DNA from: Silvimonas iriomotensis
GTDB lineage: Bacteria > Pseudomonadota > Gammaproteobacteria > Burkholderiales > Chitinibacteraceae
Direction of reading: 5' to 3'
DNA: 64,000 nt
NCBI RefSeq assembly: GCF_014645535.1
Contig: NZ_BMLX01000001.1
Span: 1,171,169-1,235,168 of the forward strand
Shown piece by piece: positions 16,398 through 27,564 of the stretch; the first letter of the stretch is position 1; each line of letters starts with the position of its first letter. The position numbers and the translations under genes are program-made. Below the pieces are notes generated by a model, which was given only the letters and a program-made list of their open reading frames with translations, made no database searches and was not told where the DNA came from.

Positions 16398-17084
16398 ATG
16401 GAGGCATTTGAAGTCATCCGCGCCAATCTGGATTACCTGCTGTGGGGCACGTGGCCGGATGGCCCGCTGGGTGGTGCGGCGCTCACCGTGATCCTCAGTC
16501 TGGTGTCGGGCCTGGGTTCAGCGGTAGCCGGCCTGCTGCTGGGCGTCTTGCTGGCCGTGTTGCAAGGCTGGCCGCGCCAGGCGCTGTTACTGGTGCTGGG
16601 CTTTTTACGGGCAATCCCGGTGCTGATGCTGATTTTCTGGGTGTATTTCCTGCTCCCCATTGTGTTTGGCCTGAATGTGCCAGGACTGGTGCCGGTGGTT
16701 TGCGCGTTGTCTTTGATCAGCGCGGCGTATCTGGCGCACGCCGTTGAGGCCGGCATCGCGGCGTTGCCGCAAGGACAATGGCACGCTGCGCTGGCGCTGG
16801 GGCTGACCCGCTGGCAGGCCTTGCGCCATGTGATCCTGCCGCAGGCGCTGCGCATGATGTTGCCCAGCTTTGTGAACCAGTGGATCACGCTGATCAAGGA
16901 CACCTCGCTGGCGTATGTGGTGGGCATCAATGAACTTTCCACCGTTGCCAGTCAGGTCAGCAACCGGGTGATGATCCACCCGGTGCCGGTATTCCTGTTT
17001 GCCGGGCTGGTTTATTTCGTGCTCTGCGCTGGCTTGAGCGCGCTGGCCAGCCATGTCGGGCGGCCGCGTTTACCCGCCGGGTGA
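16398..17084 (+). CDS. Amino-acid ABC transporter permease (second subunit)
   Basis: This 228-residue inner membrane protein starts two bases after the first permease ends. It has the HisM/GlnP-type signature LGFLRAIPVLMLIFWVYF and the EAA loop GQWHAALALGLTRWQALRHV, which contacts the ATPase. The pair forms a heterodimeric channel. The operon ends here without an ATP-binding subunit, so an ATPase from elsewhere must energise it. Confidence 0.92.
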   Translation: MEAFEVIRANLDYLLWGTWPDGPLGGAALTVILSLVSGLGSAVAGLLLGVLLAVLQGWPRQALLLVLGFLRAIPVLMLIFWVYFLLPIVFGLNVPGLVPVVCALSLISAAYLAHAVEAGIAALPQGQWHAALALGLTRWQALRHVILPQALRMMLPSFVNQWITLIKDTSLAYVVGINELSTVASQVSNRVMIHPVPVFLFAGLVYFVLCAGLSALASHVGRPRLPAG

Positions 17085-17182
17085 TCCCGCGGCCGGCCCA
17101 CGCGGGCCGCTACCCATGGTACGGCGCGGATGTCGCTCCTGGCATCCTCACCACAAGCGCTTGTCCTGGTTTGCACAGACCT

Positions 17183-17209
17183 GACACCTCTTCTATAGAT
17201 AGAGGTGTC
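17183..17209. promoter_or_regulatory. 27-bp near-perfect palindrome upstream of the outer membrane barrel gene
   Basis: Nine-base arms GACACCTCT and AGAGGTGTC enclose TCTATAGAT, itself nearly symmetric. There is no T-run after it. It lies 49 bases before the barrel gene's ATG and 98 bases after the ABC permease stop, so it may be an operator, a leader hairpin or an RNA-stabilising 3' structure. Confidence 0.7.
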
Positions 17210-17257
17210 CGCTCACCGAACCTCAGCAAAACACAGTCACCAGGGTGCAACCTCTTC

Positions 17258-18223
17258 ATGCCAGCGCAGCATCGACACGCCGTATGGCCATTGTCAGTCG
17301 CGTTCCTCTCCGTGACCGCCTTGTTGCTGAGTGCTCCTGCCATGGCCGACCCGCCATTCCGGGTAATCGGCACGGACGTCAAACGCAACGCCAACGGCGT
17401 GGTCGCGTTGATCGGGTACTCGGTAGTGCCGGACGTCACCACCAGCTCTCTGGCCATCAATAACGGCAGCACCGGCAACCCCGGTCTGGCATCGACCCAG
17501 CTGGGCGGCGGCGCCACCATCAGCGACAGCGTGCCGCTGTATCTGGAAGGCCTGGCGGCCTATACCCGGTACGACCCGACCTTTGTGGCGTCCGACGGCG
17601 CTGAAGACCGCTTTTTGCCGCTACGCTGGAATACCGTGAACGTCAGCGGCGGCATCGGCTGGGATTTCCCCATATCGCAGTACATCAAGATTCGCCCCAT
17701 CTTCAATATCGCGCTGGGCAAAGTGGTCAGTGACCTGTACGCCGGCCAGTGGATCGTCAATCACCGGACAGACCGGGATATCCAGTTTCTGGATGGCGGC
17801 ACGCTTAACGCCTACGGCCTCGGTGGTTCGTTGATGATGGTGTACGAGGACTTCAAGCCCGAGCGCGAACAGGAAGTCGAAGTGCGTTATTCCAATATCG
17901 TGCTGGAAAGTTTTGACTCCGATACCGCCGTTCAGGGCCGCGCGGTGGCGCAAAGCCTGGGGGTATGGGCCCGTTACCGCGCACCGACCGGGTTTACCGC
18001 GCTGGATCGGCCCATCCGCTACGTGCTGGAGTTTGCCCACACCGAATACCTGGGCCAGTTGCGCGGCGCACTGGGTTTTGACTATCTGACCTCGCTGGGC
18101 GCCGGGTTTGAGCTTGATTCCAGCAAGTACGACATCATCGTCACCCGCACCCGCCTTGTTGCGCGCTATGTATTTGGCAACAACGTATCCGGGGTTTCGG
18201 TTGGCCTGGCGGTGAGCTTCTGA
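17258..18223 (+). CDS. Solitary outer membrane autotransporter-like beta-barrel protein
   Basis: This 321-residue protein has a signal peptide (LSVTALLLSAPAMA) followed by alternating strands rich in aromatic and polar residues, ending in FGNNVSGVSVGLAVSF with a terminal Phe, the usual outer membrane sorting signal. Its length and pattern match the 'solitary autotransporter-like barrel' family, barrels without a passenger. The open frame begins 59 codons earlier, but that part is not signal-like and contains the 27-bp palindrome, so ATG 17258 is preferred. Function is unknown. Confidence 0.75.
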   Translation: MPAQHRHAVWPLSVAFLSVTALLLSAPAMADPPFRVIGTDVKRNANGVVALIGYSVVPDVTTSSLAINNGSTGNPGLASTQLGGGATISDSVPLYLEGLAAYTRYDPTFVASDGAEDRFLPLRWNTVNVSGGIGWDFPISQYIKIRPIFNIALGKVVSDLYAGQWIVNHRTDRDIQFLDGGTLNAYGLGGSLMMVYEDFKPEREQEVEVRYSNIVLESFDSDTAVQGRAVAQSLGVWARYRAPTGFTALDRPIRYVLEFAHTEYLGQLRGALGFDYLTSLGAGFELDSSKYDIIVTRTRLVARYVFGNNVSGVSVGLAVSF

Positions 18224-18468
18224 GCACCGGAAAACAACAGACAGCGCCCCGGTCATCCGCCCCGCCATGCAAAAACCAGGACAGCACACGCCGAACGTGA
18301 CGGGCTACCCGTCTATCGGTGCAATGTGCCCGCATCACTCCCCGTAAACTGCAAAAGCACCATCCCGCATTTGCCCCCGCCATAACGACGCGATAAATTC
18401 GCAGGCAAACGTATTTGCCAAGCGCTACGCCCACGCCCTCACCCAGAACTCCAGCCGGATTCCATCCC

Positions 18469-20403
18469 ATGAATGCAGTGCGCAACTTGCTGAAGAACGA
18501 CACCCCGCCGACCAACAAGCTGGCCCAGATTCTGGGCTCTGCCACCGTGCTGGGGCTGTTGTACTTTGGCCGCGATGTGCTGATCCCGATCACCCTGGCC
18601 ATCATCCTCAGTTTGTTGATTGCACCGCTGATCCGCTGGCTGCGCCGTTTTGGCCTGGGTCAGGTGGGCTCGATCGTCGTGGCGGTATCGGGCTTGTCTG
18701 TTGCGCTGTCTTTTGTCGGTCTGGTGATCGGGCTGCAGGTCATTCATATGGCGGCCAGCCTGCCGCAGTACGAGGACACCATCCGCAGCAAGGTGGTTAC
18801 GCTGGATGAAATGACGCTGGGCAAACTCAACCTGGTCACGGGCCAGGCCAACCGCGTGATTTCGCAGATGTTTGCCAAGGGCGATGAATCCACGCCGGAT
18901 GCCGATGCCGACGCGCTGGTCGCACCGGAGAACCGCAACAGACCGCTGCCGGTCACCATTCAGGAAAGCGCGCCCAGCCCGTTTACCTTGCTGACGCGGA
19001 TTGCCGGCTCGGTCTGGGGGCCGCTGGAAACCGCCGGCATTGTGTTTGTGGTGCTGATCTTTGTGCTGCTGGAACACGAGGCGCTGCGCGACCGGCTGAT
19101 CCGGCTGATCGGCTCTGACGATCTGCGCGCCACGACCATCGCCGTGAACGACGCCGGCACGCGGCTGTCGCGGTTTTTTGTATCCCAATTTGCCGTCAAC
19201 CTGGCCGTGGGGACACTGATCTGGCTGGGGCTGAGCCTGATCGGGCTGTCGCAGGCGCTGTTGTGGGGGGTGATGGCGGCCGTGTTGCGCTTTGTGCCCT
19301 ACGTGGGCGTGTGGATTGCCGCCTTCTGCGCCACCTTGCTGGCCGCCGCCATCACGCCGGGCTGGGAAATGGCGGTGCTGACGCTGGGGCTGTTCTTGAT
19401 GATCGAGGTACTGGTAGCGCAACTGGTAGAACCCCAGTTGTATGGCCACACCACGGGCTTGTCGCCGCTGTCGGTGGTCATCGCCGCGATTTTCTGGAGC
19501 TGGATCTGGGGCCCGGTGGGCCTGGTGCTCTCGACCCCGATGACGCTGGTGCTGGTGGTCGCCGGCCGCTATATCAAGGCGCTCAATTTCCTGGAAATTT
19601 TGCTGGGGGAAGTCCCGGCGCTGACCATGCCGGAGAACTTCTACCAGCGCGCGCTTTCCGGTGATGCCGAAGAGATCATCGCCAGCGCCCGCGCCTTTCT
19701 CAAGCGCAAGCCGCTGGCGGTGTATTGCGACACCGTGCTGCGCCCGGCCCTGCATATGCTGGCCATTGATTACAACGGCAAGAGCATCTCTCACGCGGAG
19801 CAAAAGCGGGTGGGTGCGGTGATCGGCACGGTGATCGAGACCCTGAGTGGTTCTGGCAAAACGGCCAAAGCGCCCCGCCGACAGCGTCAATCCGTGCTGG
19901 AAGAAACCAGCCTGGGCCGCCAGTTGCGGGCGCGGCGTGAACAGCAAACCGGCCGCTGGCAAGGGCCGGTGAATGCACCGCTGGGTTCCGTGGTGCTGGC
20001 CATCGGCCTGGGTTCAGCCGGCGATGAACTGGCGGCAGAAATCCTGGTGCGCATTTTGCGCACGCAGCAGATTGATGGCCGGCATTTGTCGCTGGAAGAC
20101 CTGAAAGGCCCGATTCCGAGCGAAGTGAATCCGGATATCGTCGCCATGGTGTTCCTGATCAGCGTGATCCCGGAACAGGAACGGGAAATGTTCGACGACC
20201 TGATCGCGACATTCCGCGAGCGCCTGCCGCATGCCCGGATCATGGCGGCGGTGTTATCCAGCCCGTTTGATTTGCGCGATAGCCCGCCAGTGTTGGTCGA
20301 AAGCGCAGACCAGACCTTCTACGCCTACGAAGAAATGGCGCAAGCGTGCATTGATGTCCCCAAGGCGCCGGCGCTGTCATCGCAGACCCGCCAGGGGAAA
20401 TGA
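18469..20403 (+). CDS. AI-2E family transporter with long C-terminal soluble extension
   Basis: This 644-residue protein has the AI-2E (YdiK/PerM) membrane domain in its first 370 or so residues: paired helices near the start (VLIPITLAIILSLLIAPLIR), the motif LRFVPYVGVWIAAFCATLLA, and SPLSVVIAAIFWSWIWGPVG followed by LVLSTPMTLVLVVAGRYI. About 270 more residues, mostly charged and soluble, end with a Rossmann-like part. Family members of 340-370 residues lack this extension. The frame opens at a TTG 54 bases earlier; ATG 18469 (MNAVRNLL) is preferred. Despite the name, many members are not autoinducer transporters; some are Na+/H+ antiporters. Confidence 0.9.
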   Translation: MNAVRNLLKNDTPPTNKLAQILGSATVLGLLYFGRDVLIPITLAIILSLLIAPLIRWLRRFGLGQVGSIVVAVSGLSVALSFVGLVIGLQVIHMAASLPQYEDTIRSKVVTLDEMTLGKLNLVTGQANRVISQMFAKGDESTPDADADALVAPENRNRPLPVTIQESAPSPFTLLTRIAGSVWGPLETAGIVFVVLIFVLLEHEALRDRLIRLIGSDDLRATTIAVNDAGTRLSRFFVSQFAVNLAVGTLIWLGLSLIGLSQALLWGVMAAVLRFVPYVGVWIAAFCATLLAAAITPGWEMAVLTLGLFLMIEVLVAQLVEPQLYGHTTGLSPLSVVIAAIFWSWIWGPVGLVLSTPMTLVLVVAGRYIKALNFLEILLGEVPALTMPENFYQRALSGDAEEIIASARAFLKRKPLAVYCDTVLRPALHMLAIDYNGKSISHAEQKRVGAVIGTVIETLSGSGKTAKAPRRQRQSVLEETSLGRQLRARREQQTGRWQGPVNAPLGSVVLAIGLGSAGDELAAEILVRILRTQQIDGRHLSLEDLKGPIPSEVNPDIVAMVFLISVIPEQEREMFDDLIATFRERLPHARIMAAVLSSPFDLRDSPPVLVESADQTFYAYEEMAQACIDVPKAPALSSQTRQGK

Positions 20404-20408
20404 CGGGT

Positions 20409-21284
20409 TCAGGCGGCCAGCCAGTGCCGCCATAAAACGGCGTCCGGTAGCGTCCGGATCATTTCAAACCCGGCCGGTGCGGGCTGGTTGGCGGGCAAGA
20501 GCAAGCGTACCTCCCGCCAGCCCCGCGCCAGCGCCGCGCGTTCGGCCTCTGGCCACAAGGCAAACCACGCGGTGGGCTCGCCCGCGCCGTGTTGCCAGAT
20601 CTGCAAACCAGAGCCCGCCTGCAAACGCAGCAGTGCCTGCAATTGCCCGTCACCACGCCACAGCGCCCAGGCCGGGTGATCATCAGACGCCACTGGCGAG
20701 GCCGGCAAGCCGTCCTGCGCGGCCACCAGTTGCGCTTGCAGCGCCGCCAGCGAGTTCACCGGAACCGCCGCAACATAATAACGCTGACGCGCAGCGGGCG
20801 CTTCCAGCAACAACACGTCAATCCCCGGCCGGATGCGCGCAAACAGGTCGATCACGTCTTCATTGCGCATGCGGATACACCCGTGCGAGCCCGGCACGCC
20901 CATCGGCTGATCGTCCGGCGTGCCGTGGATATAGATATACCGGCGCATCGTATCGACCGGGCCCAGCCGGTTAAAACCCGGCTGACACCCCGACAACCAG
21001 ATAATGCGGCTGAGGATCCAGTCGCGCTCCCGGTGTTGCGCCCCCAGTTCCGGCGTGTGGATTTCGCCCGTCGGGCGGCGCCCGCGCAGCACACTGCCCT
21101 GCGGCAGGTCGCGGCCAATCAGCGCCCTCACCGTGTGCCGACCACGCGGCGTTTTCATGCTGCCTTGCTGTTCCCCGATTCCGGCCGCGGCGGTCGATAC
21201 CGTGTACTGCCGGATCAGCCGGCCCTCTTCAAACAGATGCAGGGTCTGGGCAGCAAGGTCAATTTCGATATGCATGGACGTCAT
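20409..21284 (-). CDS. L,D-transpeptidase (YkuD domain) without visible signal peptide, with C-terminal extension
   Basis: This 291-residue protein begins directly with the YkuD catalytic fold (IEIDLAAQTLHLFEEGRLIR) and carries the motif IHGTPDD followed by GVPGSHGCIRMRNEDVIDLF, with catalytic His and Cys. Such enzymes form 3-3 cross-links in peptidoglycan or attach proteins to it, normally in the periplasm. No signal peptide or membrane helix is visible. The last 120 residues after LLLEAPAARQ are an extra domain; ALWRGDGQLQALLRLQAG and a late LPANQPAPAGFEMI vaguely recall a degenerate acetyltransferase fold, which is only a guess. It is convergent with the AI-2E gene (5-base gap). Confidence 0.88.
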   Translation of the reverse strand: MTSMHIEIDLAAQTLHLFEEGRLIRQYTVSTAAAGIGEQQGSMKTPRGRHTVRALIGRDLPQGSVLRGRRPTGEIHTPELGAQHRERDWILSRIIWLSGCQPGFNRLGPVDTMRRYIYIHGTPDDQPMGVPGSHGCIRMRNEDVIDLFARIRPGIDVLLLEAPAARQRYYVAAVPVNSLAALQAQLVAAQDGLPASPVASDDHPAWALWRGDGQLQALLRLQAGSGLQIWQHGAGEPTAWFALWPEAERAALARGWREVRLLLPANQPAPAGFEMIRTLPDAVLWRHWLAA

Positions 21285-21306
21285 CAGAAAATCAGGGGCA
21301 GAAATG

Positions 21307-21331
21307 AAAAACGGAGGCCGCAGCCTCCGTT
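21307..21331 (-). terminator. Rho-independent terminator of the chitinase gene
   Basis: On the minus strand, stem ACGGAGGC/GCCTCCGT with a four-base loop is followed by five T. It lies between the chitinase stop and the L,D-transpeptidase start. Confidence 0.88.
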
Positions 21332-21355
21332 CCAGGTAACTCGCTGACGCGCGCT

Positions 21356-23104
21356 TTACTTGATCAGACCGTTGTAGATGGTGCTGGCCAGTTCGCCATC
21401 CGGCGTGTCCTGAGAGGCTTCCCAGGCCATCATACCGCCCAGCTTCATCTTTTTCACGTAGTCGATCTTGTCCTTGATGACTTGCGGATCGTCATACACC
21501 CAGACCTCATCACCCACCACTTTGACAATGGCGCGGGTCTTGTCGTCACGGAACACATCGCCCTTCTTCGCCTTGACCTCGGCATAGCTGGCAATGCCCT
21601 GCTCCGACGAGCCCGGGGCTTTGGCCTTCACGCCCTGATGAATGCCATGGGCGTCCATGCTGACTGGCAACCAGCCGTAGCCGTAGAACGGAATGCCCAA
21701 CACCAGTTTGCCCGGCAGCACGCCCTTGTCGATATAGTCTTTGACGGCCATATCAATCGAGAGCCGGTCTTTCGGGCCGGCAAACAGGTTGGACTGGTAG
21801 CCCGTCTGGCTATCCCACGGGCCGGCAAAATCGTAGGTCATCAGGTTGATCCAGTTAACCGAACTCTGGATCTTCTCGCTTTCGATATTGCCGTAGACAT
21901 TCGCCGCTGCGCTCGCCGCGACGGTCAGCAGATAACCCGGCTTGGCCGCATCCAGCTGCTTGCGGAACTCGGCCAGCAGCGCGGTGTAGTTCTTCGGGTC
22001 TTCATCGCGCACGATATTGCCTTCGTTACCGGCCGTGCCCGGGTATTCCCAGTCAATGTCGATCCCGTCGAACACGCCAGCCGCCAGGCCCGCCTTGCCG
22101 TCGATATTGCCCTTGATAAAGGTATCAACGCACGACTTCACAAACGCCTCGCGGTTTTTGGGCAGCGCGGCATCAGAGAAGTACTTGGACCACGTCCAGC
22201 CGCCCAGTGAAATCACCACTTTCAGGTTCGGGTGCTTTTGCTTGAGCTGCTTAATCTGGTTCCAGTTGCCAAACAGGCCATTGCTGCCGGCATCGGGTTT
22301 GCCATCCAGCGTGTTGGCGGCATCAAGCGGCTGTTTGTAATCCTGGTCCGGATAACCGACCACGCACTTGTTATCCACCACATTGGCAAACGCGTAGTTG
22401 ATCACGGTGATCTGGTTGGCAAGGCCGGTCGATTCCATGTTCTTGATGAAATACGGCGGCGTGCGGCCATTGGCCCAGGCCGGGTAATACGCCACAAACT
22501 GCGGTTTGGCCGGTGCTGGTACGCCACCGACTACGGCGGCGGCAGCTGCGGCCGGTTTGGCATCGCCACCGCCGGCATCGTCTTTTTCAATCAGCTTGAA
22601 GTTGGCAAACAGCGATTCACCCGGATTGCCGGCACCGTTCACCCATTGCTCCAGCGCCAGATGAAACGCAAATTTGCTCTTGAAATCAATGCTGTAGCTA
22701 TTCCATTGATTGTTGTCTTTGAGCACTTCGGCGCCGCCACCCAGCTTGGCCGCACCCGCCAGCCAGTTGTCACGCCCAGGAAAATCCGCCGTATAGCCAA
22801 CCACGCCGCCGCAACTTGAGCTGCACGTGCCCAGATAGTCGAACGTCAGCGTGTATTTCTTGCCTTCAGCAAACTGGGTTTTGGAGAAGAGGTCGCCACC
22901 GAACACCTTTTTGGTGAACTTCAGCGCCTTGGCGCCAGGGCGCAGCGGGTCATCCACGATGACGCCATGCATGGGGACGCTACCGTCGCCGTTCTGACCC
23001 ACCCATTGCGAGAGGTCACCCTTGAAATCGTCCTGGAACACCACTTTATCGGCGTGCGCAAGCGCTGCGGCTGCCATCAATGGCAGCAACAATAGCTGTC
23101 TCAT
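21356..23104 (-). CDS. Secreted chitinase, GH18 family with N-terminal carbohydrate-binding-like domain
   Basis: This 582-residue protein has a signal peptide (residues 1-18). A beta-rich domain of about 150 residues follows, resembling carbohydrate-binding modules (KVVFQDDFKGDLSQWVGQNG), then an Ala/Pro linker around 183-200 and a GH18 barrel. The barrel starts FVAYYPAWANGRTPPYFI, has SLGGW at 299-303 and the catalytic motif DGIDIDWE at 346-353, with Glu353 the predicted acid. It hydrolyses chitin by substrate-assisted retention. It has its own terminator and stands alone. Chitin use fits the suspected Neisseriales host. Confidence 0.95.
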   Translation of the reverse strand: MRQLLLLPLMAAAALAHADKVVFQDDFKGDLSQWVGQNGDGSVPMHGVIVDDPLRPGAKALKFTKKVFGGDLFSKTQFAEGKKYTLTFDYLGTCSSSCGGVVGYTADFPGRDNWLAGAAKLGGGAEVLKDNNQWNSYSIDFKSKFAFHLALEQWVNGAGNPGESLFANFKLIEKDDAGGGDAKPAAAAAAVVGGVPAPAKPQFVAYYPAWANGRTPPYFIKNMESTGLANQITVINYAFANVVDNKCVVGYPDQDYKQPLDAANTLDGKPDAGSNGLFGNWNQIKQLKQKHPNLKVVISLGGWTWSKYFSDAALPKNREAFVKSCVDTFIKGNIDGKAGLAAGVFDGIDIDWEYPGTAGNEGNIVRDEDPKNYTALLAEFRKQLDAAKPGYLLTVAASAAANVYGNIESEKIQSSVNWINLMTYDFAGPWDSQTGYQSNLFAGPKDRLSIDMAVKDYIDKGVLPGKLVLGIPFYGYGWLPVSMDAHGIHQGVKAKAPGSSEQGIASYAEVKAKKGDVFRDDKTRAIVKVVGDEVWVYDDPQVIKDKIDYVKKMKLGGMMAWEASQDTPDGELASTIYNGLIK

Positions 23105-23341
23105 TCTTCATCCTCGTTCGGGTATTTTTTTACCTGATTGCATGGCAACCGGCGCCCCGTCTTTTGCTGCAAAACTGCCGCGGCCCTTGACGGCACATCG
23201 TGTTCGCAATCTTTTATTCACGGCCGCGTTATTGTCGCGACCATGCGTGGGACTCTAACACGCAAGCGCCCGCCCATACCCGGACGTCATGTACGACGGG
23301 CAATTTGAGCAACAGTGGGTCAGATTGAAGATAAAGCTGGA

Positions 23342-25532
<2,191 letters not shown>

Positions 25533-25544
25533 GGGTAGCCGTGA

Positions 25545-26423
25545 TCAGAGGAGCTTTTCGCCCCAGTGCAGTTTGTCGCGCAGCATGTCGTAATAGTTGT
25601 ATCCCACCGGATGCAGGATACGCAGGGTATTGCGGTGACGGCGGATGATCACCCGGTCTTTCTCGCGTAGTTCGCAATCAGACTGGTTATCAAAATACAC
25701 CCGCGCGTCAGAATTGCGGGTCAGCAAGAATTCGACTTCGCTCGTATCGTTGATCACGATCGGGCGGTTGGATAGCGATTGCGGGCAGATCGGCACCAGC
25801 GTAATGGCCGGCAGGCTGGGGTGCAAAATCGGCCCGCCCGAGGCCAGCGCATACGCGGTGGAACCCGTCGGGGTGGAGACGATCAAGCCGTCGGACCGCT
25901 GGCTGTACACAAACTGGCGGTCGATGAAAATCTCGAACTCGATCATGGCGCCGGTAGAGCCACGGCTGAATACCACGTCGTTGAACGCCAGCGCGTTGAC
26001 GGTATCCTTGCTGCCATCACGCTTGACTGTGGTCTCCAGCAAAATGCGCTCTTCGGGCACAAACGCGCCGGCCAGCATGCCGCTGATGGTGCGTTCCATA
26101 TCCTTGAGCGGGATGTCAGTCATGAAGCCCAGACGCCCCTGGTTCACGCCGATCACCGGAATCCGGTACGGCGCTACCAGCCGCGCGACACCAAGCATGG
26201 TGCCATCGCCGCCCAGCACAATCACCAGATCAGCCAGTTTGCCAATGGCCAGACGATCCACCACCGGGATGTCTTCAATGCCATGCTCAGCCGCCACGTC
26301 GGCTTCAATCAGCACGCGTGCGCCCAGTTCCTGCAGGGTACCGGCAAGCTGGCGCAGCGGCCCGCCCAGCGTGGGGGTATTGAAGCGGCCGACCAGCACA
26401 ATGGTTTTAAATAGGCTCTGCAT
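25545..26423 (-). CDS. nadK: NAD kinase
   Basis: This 292-residue enzyme phosphorylates NAD to NADP. It carries VIVLGGDGTMLGVAR (the GGDGT motif with catalytic Asp), VIGVNQGRLGFMTDI and TPTGSTAYALASGGPI. I chose the ATG at 26423 (MQSLFKTIVLVGR) because homologues begin there; the open frame continues 12 codons upstream. It is divergent from hrcA, as in many betaproteobacteria, and begins a likely nadK-recN-tadA operon. Confidence 0.96.
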   Translation of the reverse strand: MQSLFKTIVLVGRFNTPTLGGPLRQLAGTLQELGARVLIEADVAAEHGIEDIPVVDRLAIGKLADLVIVLGGDGTMLGVARLVAPYRIPVIGVNQGRLGFMTDIPLKDMERTISGMLAGAFVPEERILLETTVKRDGSKDTVNALAFNDVVFSRGSTGAMIEFEIFIDRQFVYSQRSDGLIVSTPTGSTAYALASGGPILHPSLPAITLVPICPQSLSNRPIVINDTSEVEFLLTRNSDARVYFDNQSDCELREKDRVIIRRHRNTLRILHPVGYNYYDMLRDKLHWGEKLL

Positions 26424-26518
26424 GGCTTGATCCAGACAAATACGGCTGCATTTAACCACAAGGCATGGCGCTTTGGCACTTCAAGCGTATCCCGCCACCA
26501 ACAACGCATTGCAAGACT

Positions 26519-26547
26519 TTAACGCGAAACGCAAACCACATTAGAAT
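26519..26547 (+). promoter_or_regulatory. Predicted sigma-70 promoter of hrcA
   Basis: TTAACG (26519-26524), a 17-base spacer and TAGAAT (26542-26547) precede the hrcA ATG by 6 bases, implying a very short leader. No CIRCE inverted repeat is visible here. Confidence 0.5.
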
Positions 26548-26553
26548 CGGATC

Positions 26554-27564
26554 ATGCTCAGTGATCGTGCCCAAATCCTTCTGAAGACGCTGGTCGAACG
26601 CTACATTGCCGACGGACAACCCGTGGGCTCGCGGGCGCTATCGCAGTATTCCGGGCTGGATATCAGCTCGGCCACCATCCGTAACGTGATGGTAGACCTG
26701 GAGCAACTGGGCTTTGTGGCCAGCCCGCACACCTCGGCCGGCCGTATCCCGACCGCGCTGGGCTACCGTTTCTTTGTCGACAGCCTGATGTCGGTGCAGT
26801 CGCTGGAAAACATCGGGCTCTCGCCCGGCTCGCTGCCGCTGGACAGCCCGCAACGGACCATTACCGCCGCATCCAACCTGTTATCGCAACTGACGCACTT
26901 TGCCGGCGTGGTGGTGTCGCCCCGCCGCCAGGACACCGTGCTCAGGCAGATCGAATTCCTGCCGCTGTCAGACAAACGGGTGCTGCTGATTCTGGTGACC
27001 GATGATGGCGATGTGCAGAACCGCATCATCCAGACCCAGACCGCGTTCCCGGCGGCCGATCTGATCGAGGCGGCCCATTTCCTGAACGCCAATTGCGCCG
27101 GCAAGACCTGGCGCGAATTAAGACTCTTTGTTGAAACCGAAGTGCGTTCGGTCAAAGGCCAGTTGGCAGAACTCCTGAACAGCGCCGTGCTGTACGGCCA
27201 GAGCGCGCTGGATCACACGGCAGAAGACCTGGTGATTTCCGGTGAACGCAACCTGCTGGAAAGCGACGATCTGGCCAACAACATGGGCCGCTTGCGCCAG
27301 CTGTTCGAGCTGTTTGAACGCAAGACCGCTCTGCTGCAACTGATGGAACTGGGCAACCGCGCCGATGGCGTACAGATTTTTATCGGCGGCGAGTCTGGTC
27401 TTGCGCCGCTGGATGAATGCTCGATCATTACCGCGCCGTATCGCGCCAATGGCCAGATCATCGGCACGCTGGGGGTCATCGGCCCGACGCGCATGGCCTA
27501 CGAGCGCATCATTCCCATTGTTGATGTCACCGCCAAACTGCTCTCCAGTGCGCTATCCCAATGA
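26554..27564 (+). CDS. hrcA: Heat-inducible transcription repressor HrcA
   Basis: This 336-residue protein represses heat-shock chaperone genes by binding CIRCE elements, with help from GroEL. The N-terminal winged helix (RAQILLKTLVERYIADGQPV) is followed by SATIRNVMVDLEQLGF, and then HTSAGRIPTALGYRFFVDSL, all diagnostic. The C-terminal domain ends in IGPTRMAYERIIPIVDVTA. It is divergent from nadK, and its stop overlaps the next gene's start. No CIRCE site lies in this window, so its targets are elsewhere. Confidence 0.97.
   Translation: MLSDRAQILLKTLVERYIADGQPVGSRALSQYSGLDISSATIRNVMVDLEQLGFVASPHTSAGRIPTALGYRFFVDSLMSVQSLENIGLSPGSLPLDSPQRTITAASNLLSQLTHFAGVVVSPRRQDTVLRQIEFLPLSDKRVLLILVTDDGDVQNRIIQTQTAFPAADLIEAAHFLNANCAGKTWRELRLFVETEVRSVKGQLAELLNSAVLYGQSALDHTAEDLVISGERNLLESDDLANNMGRLRQLFELFERKTALLQLMELGNRADGVQIFIGGESGLAPLDECSIITAPYRANGQIIGTLGVIGPTRMAYERIIPIVDVTAKLLSSALSQ

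Noticed and set aside
17081-17257. In-frame N-terminal extension of the barrel protein overlapping the permease stop
   Set aside because: The added residues are not signal-like and span a 27-bp palindrome; the internal ATG gives a clear signal peptide.
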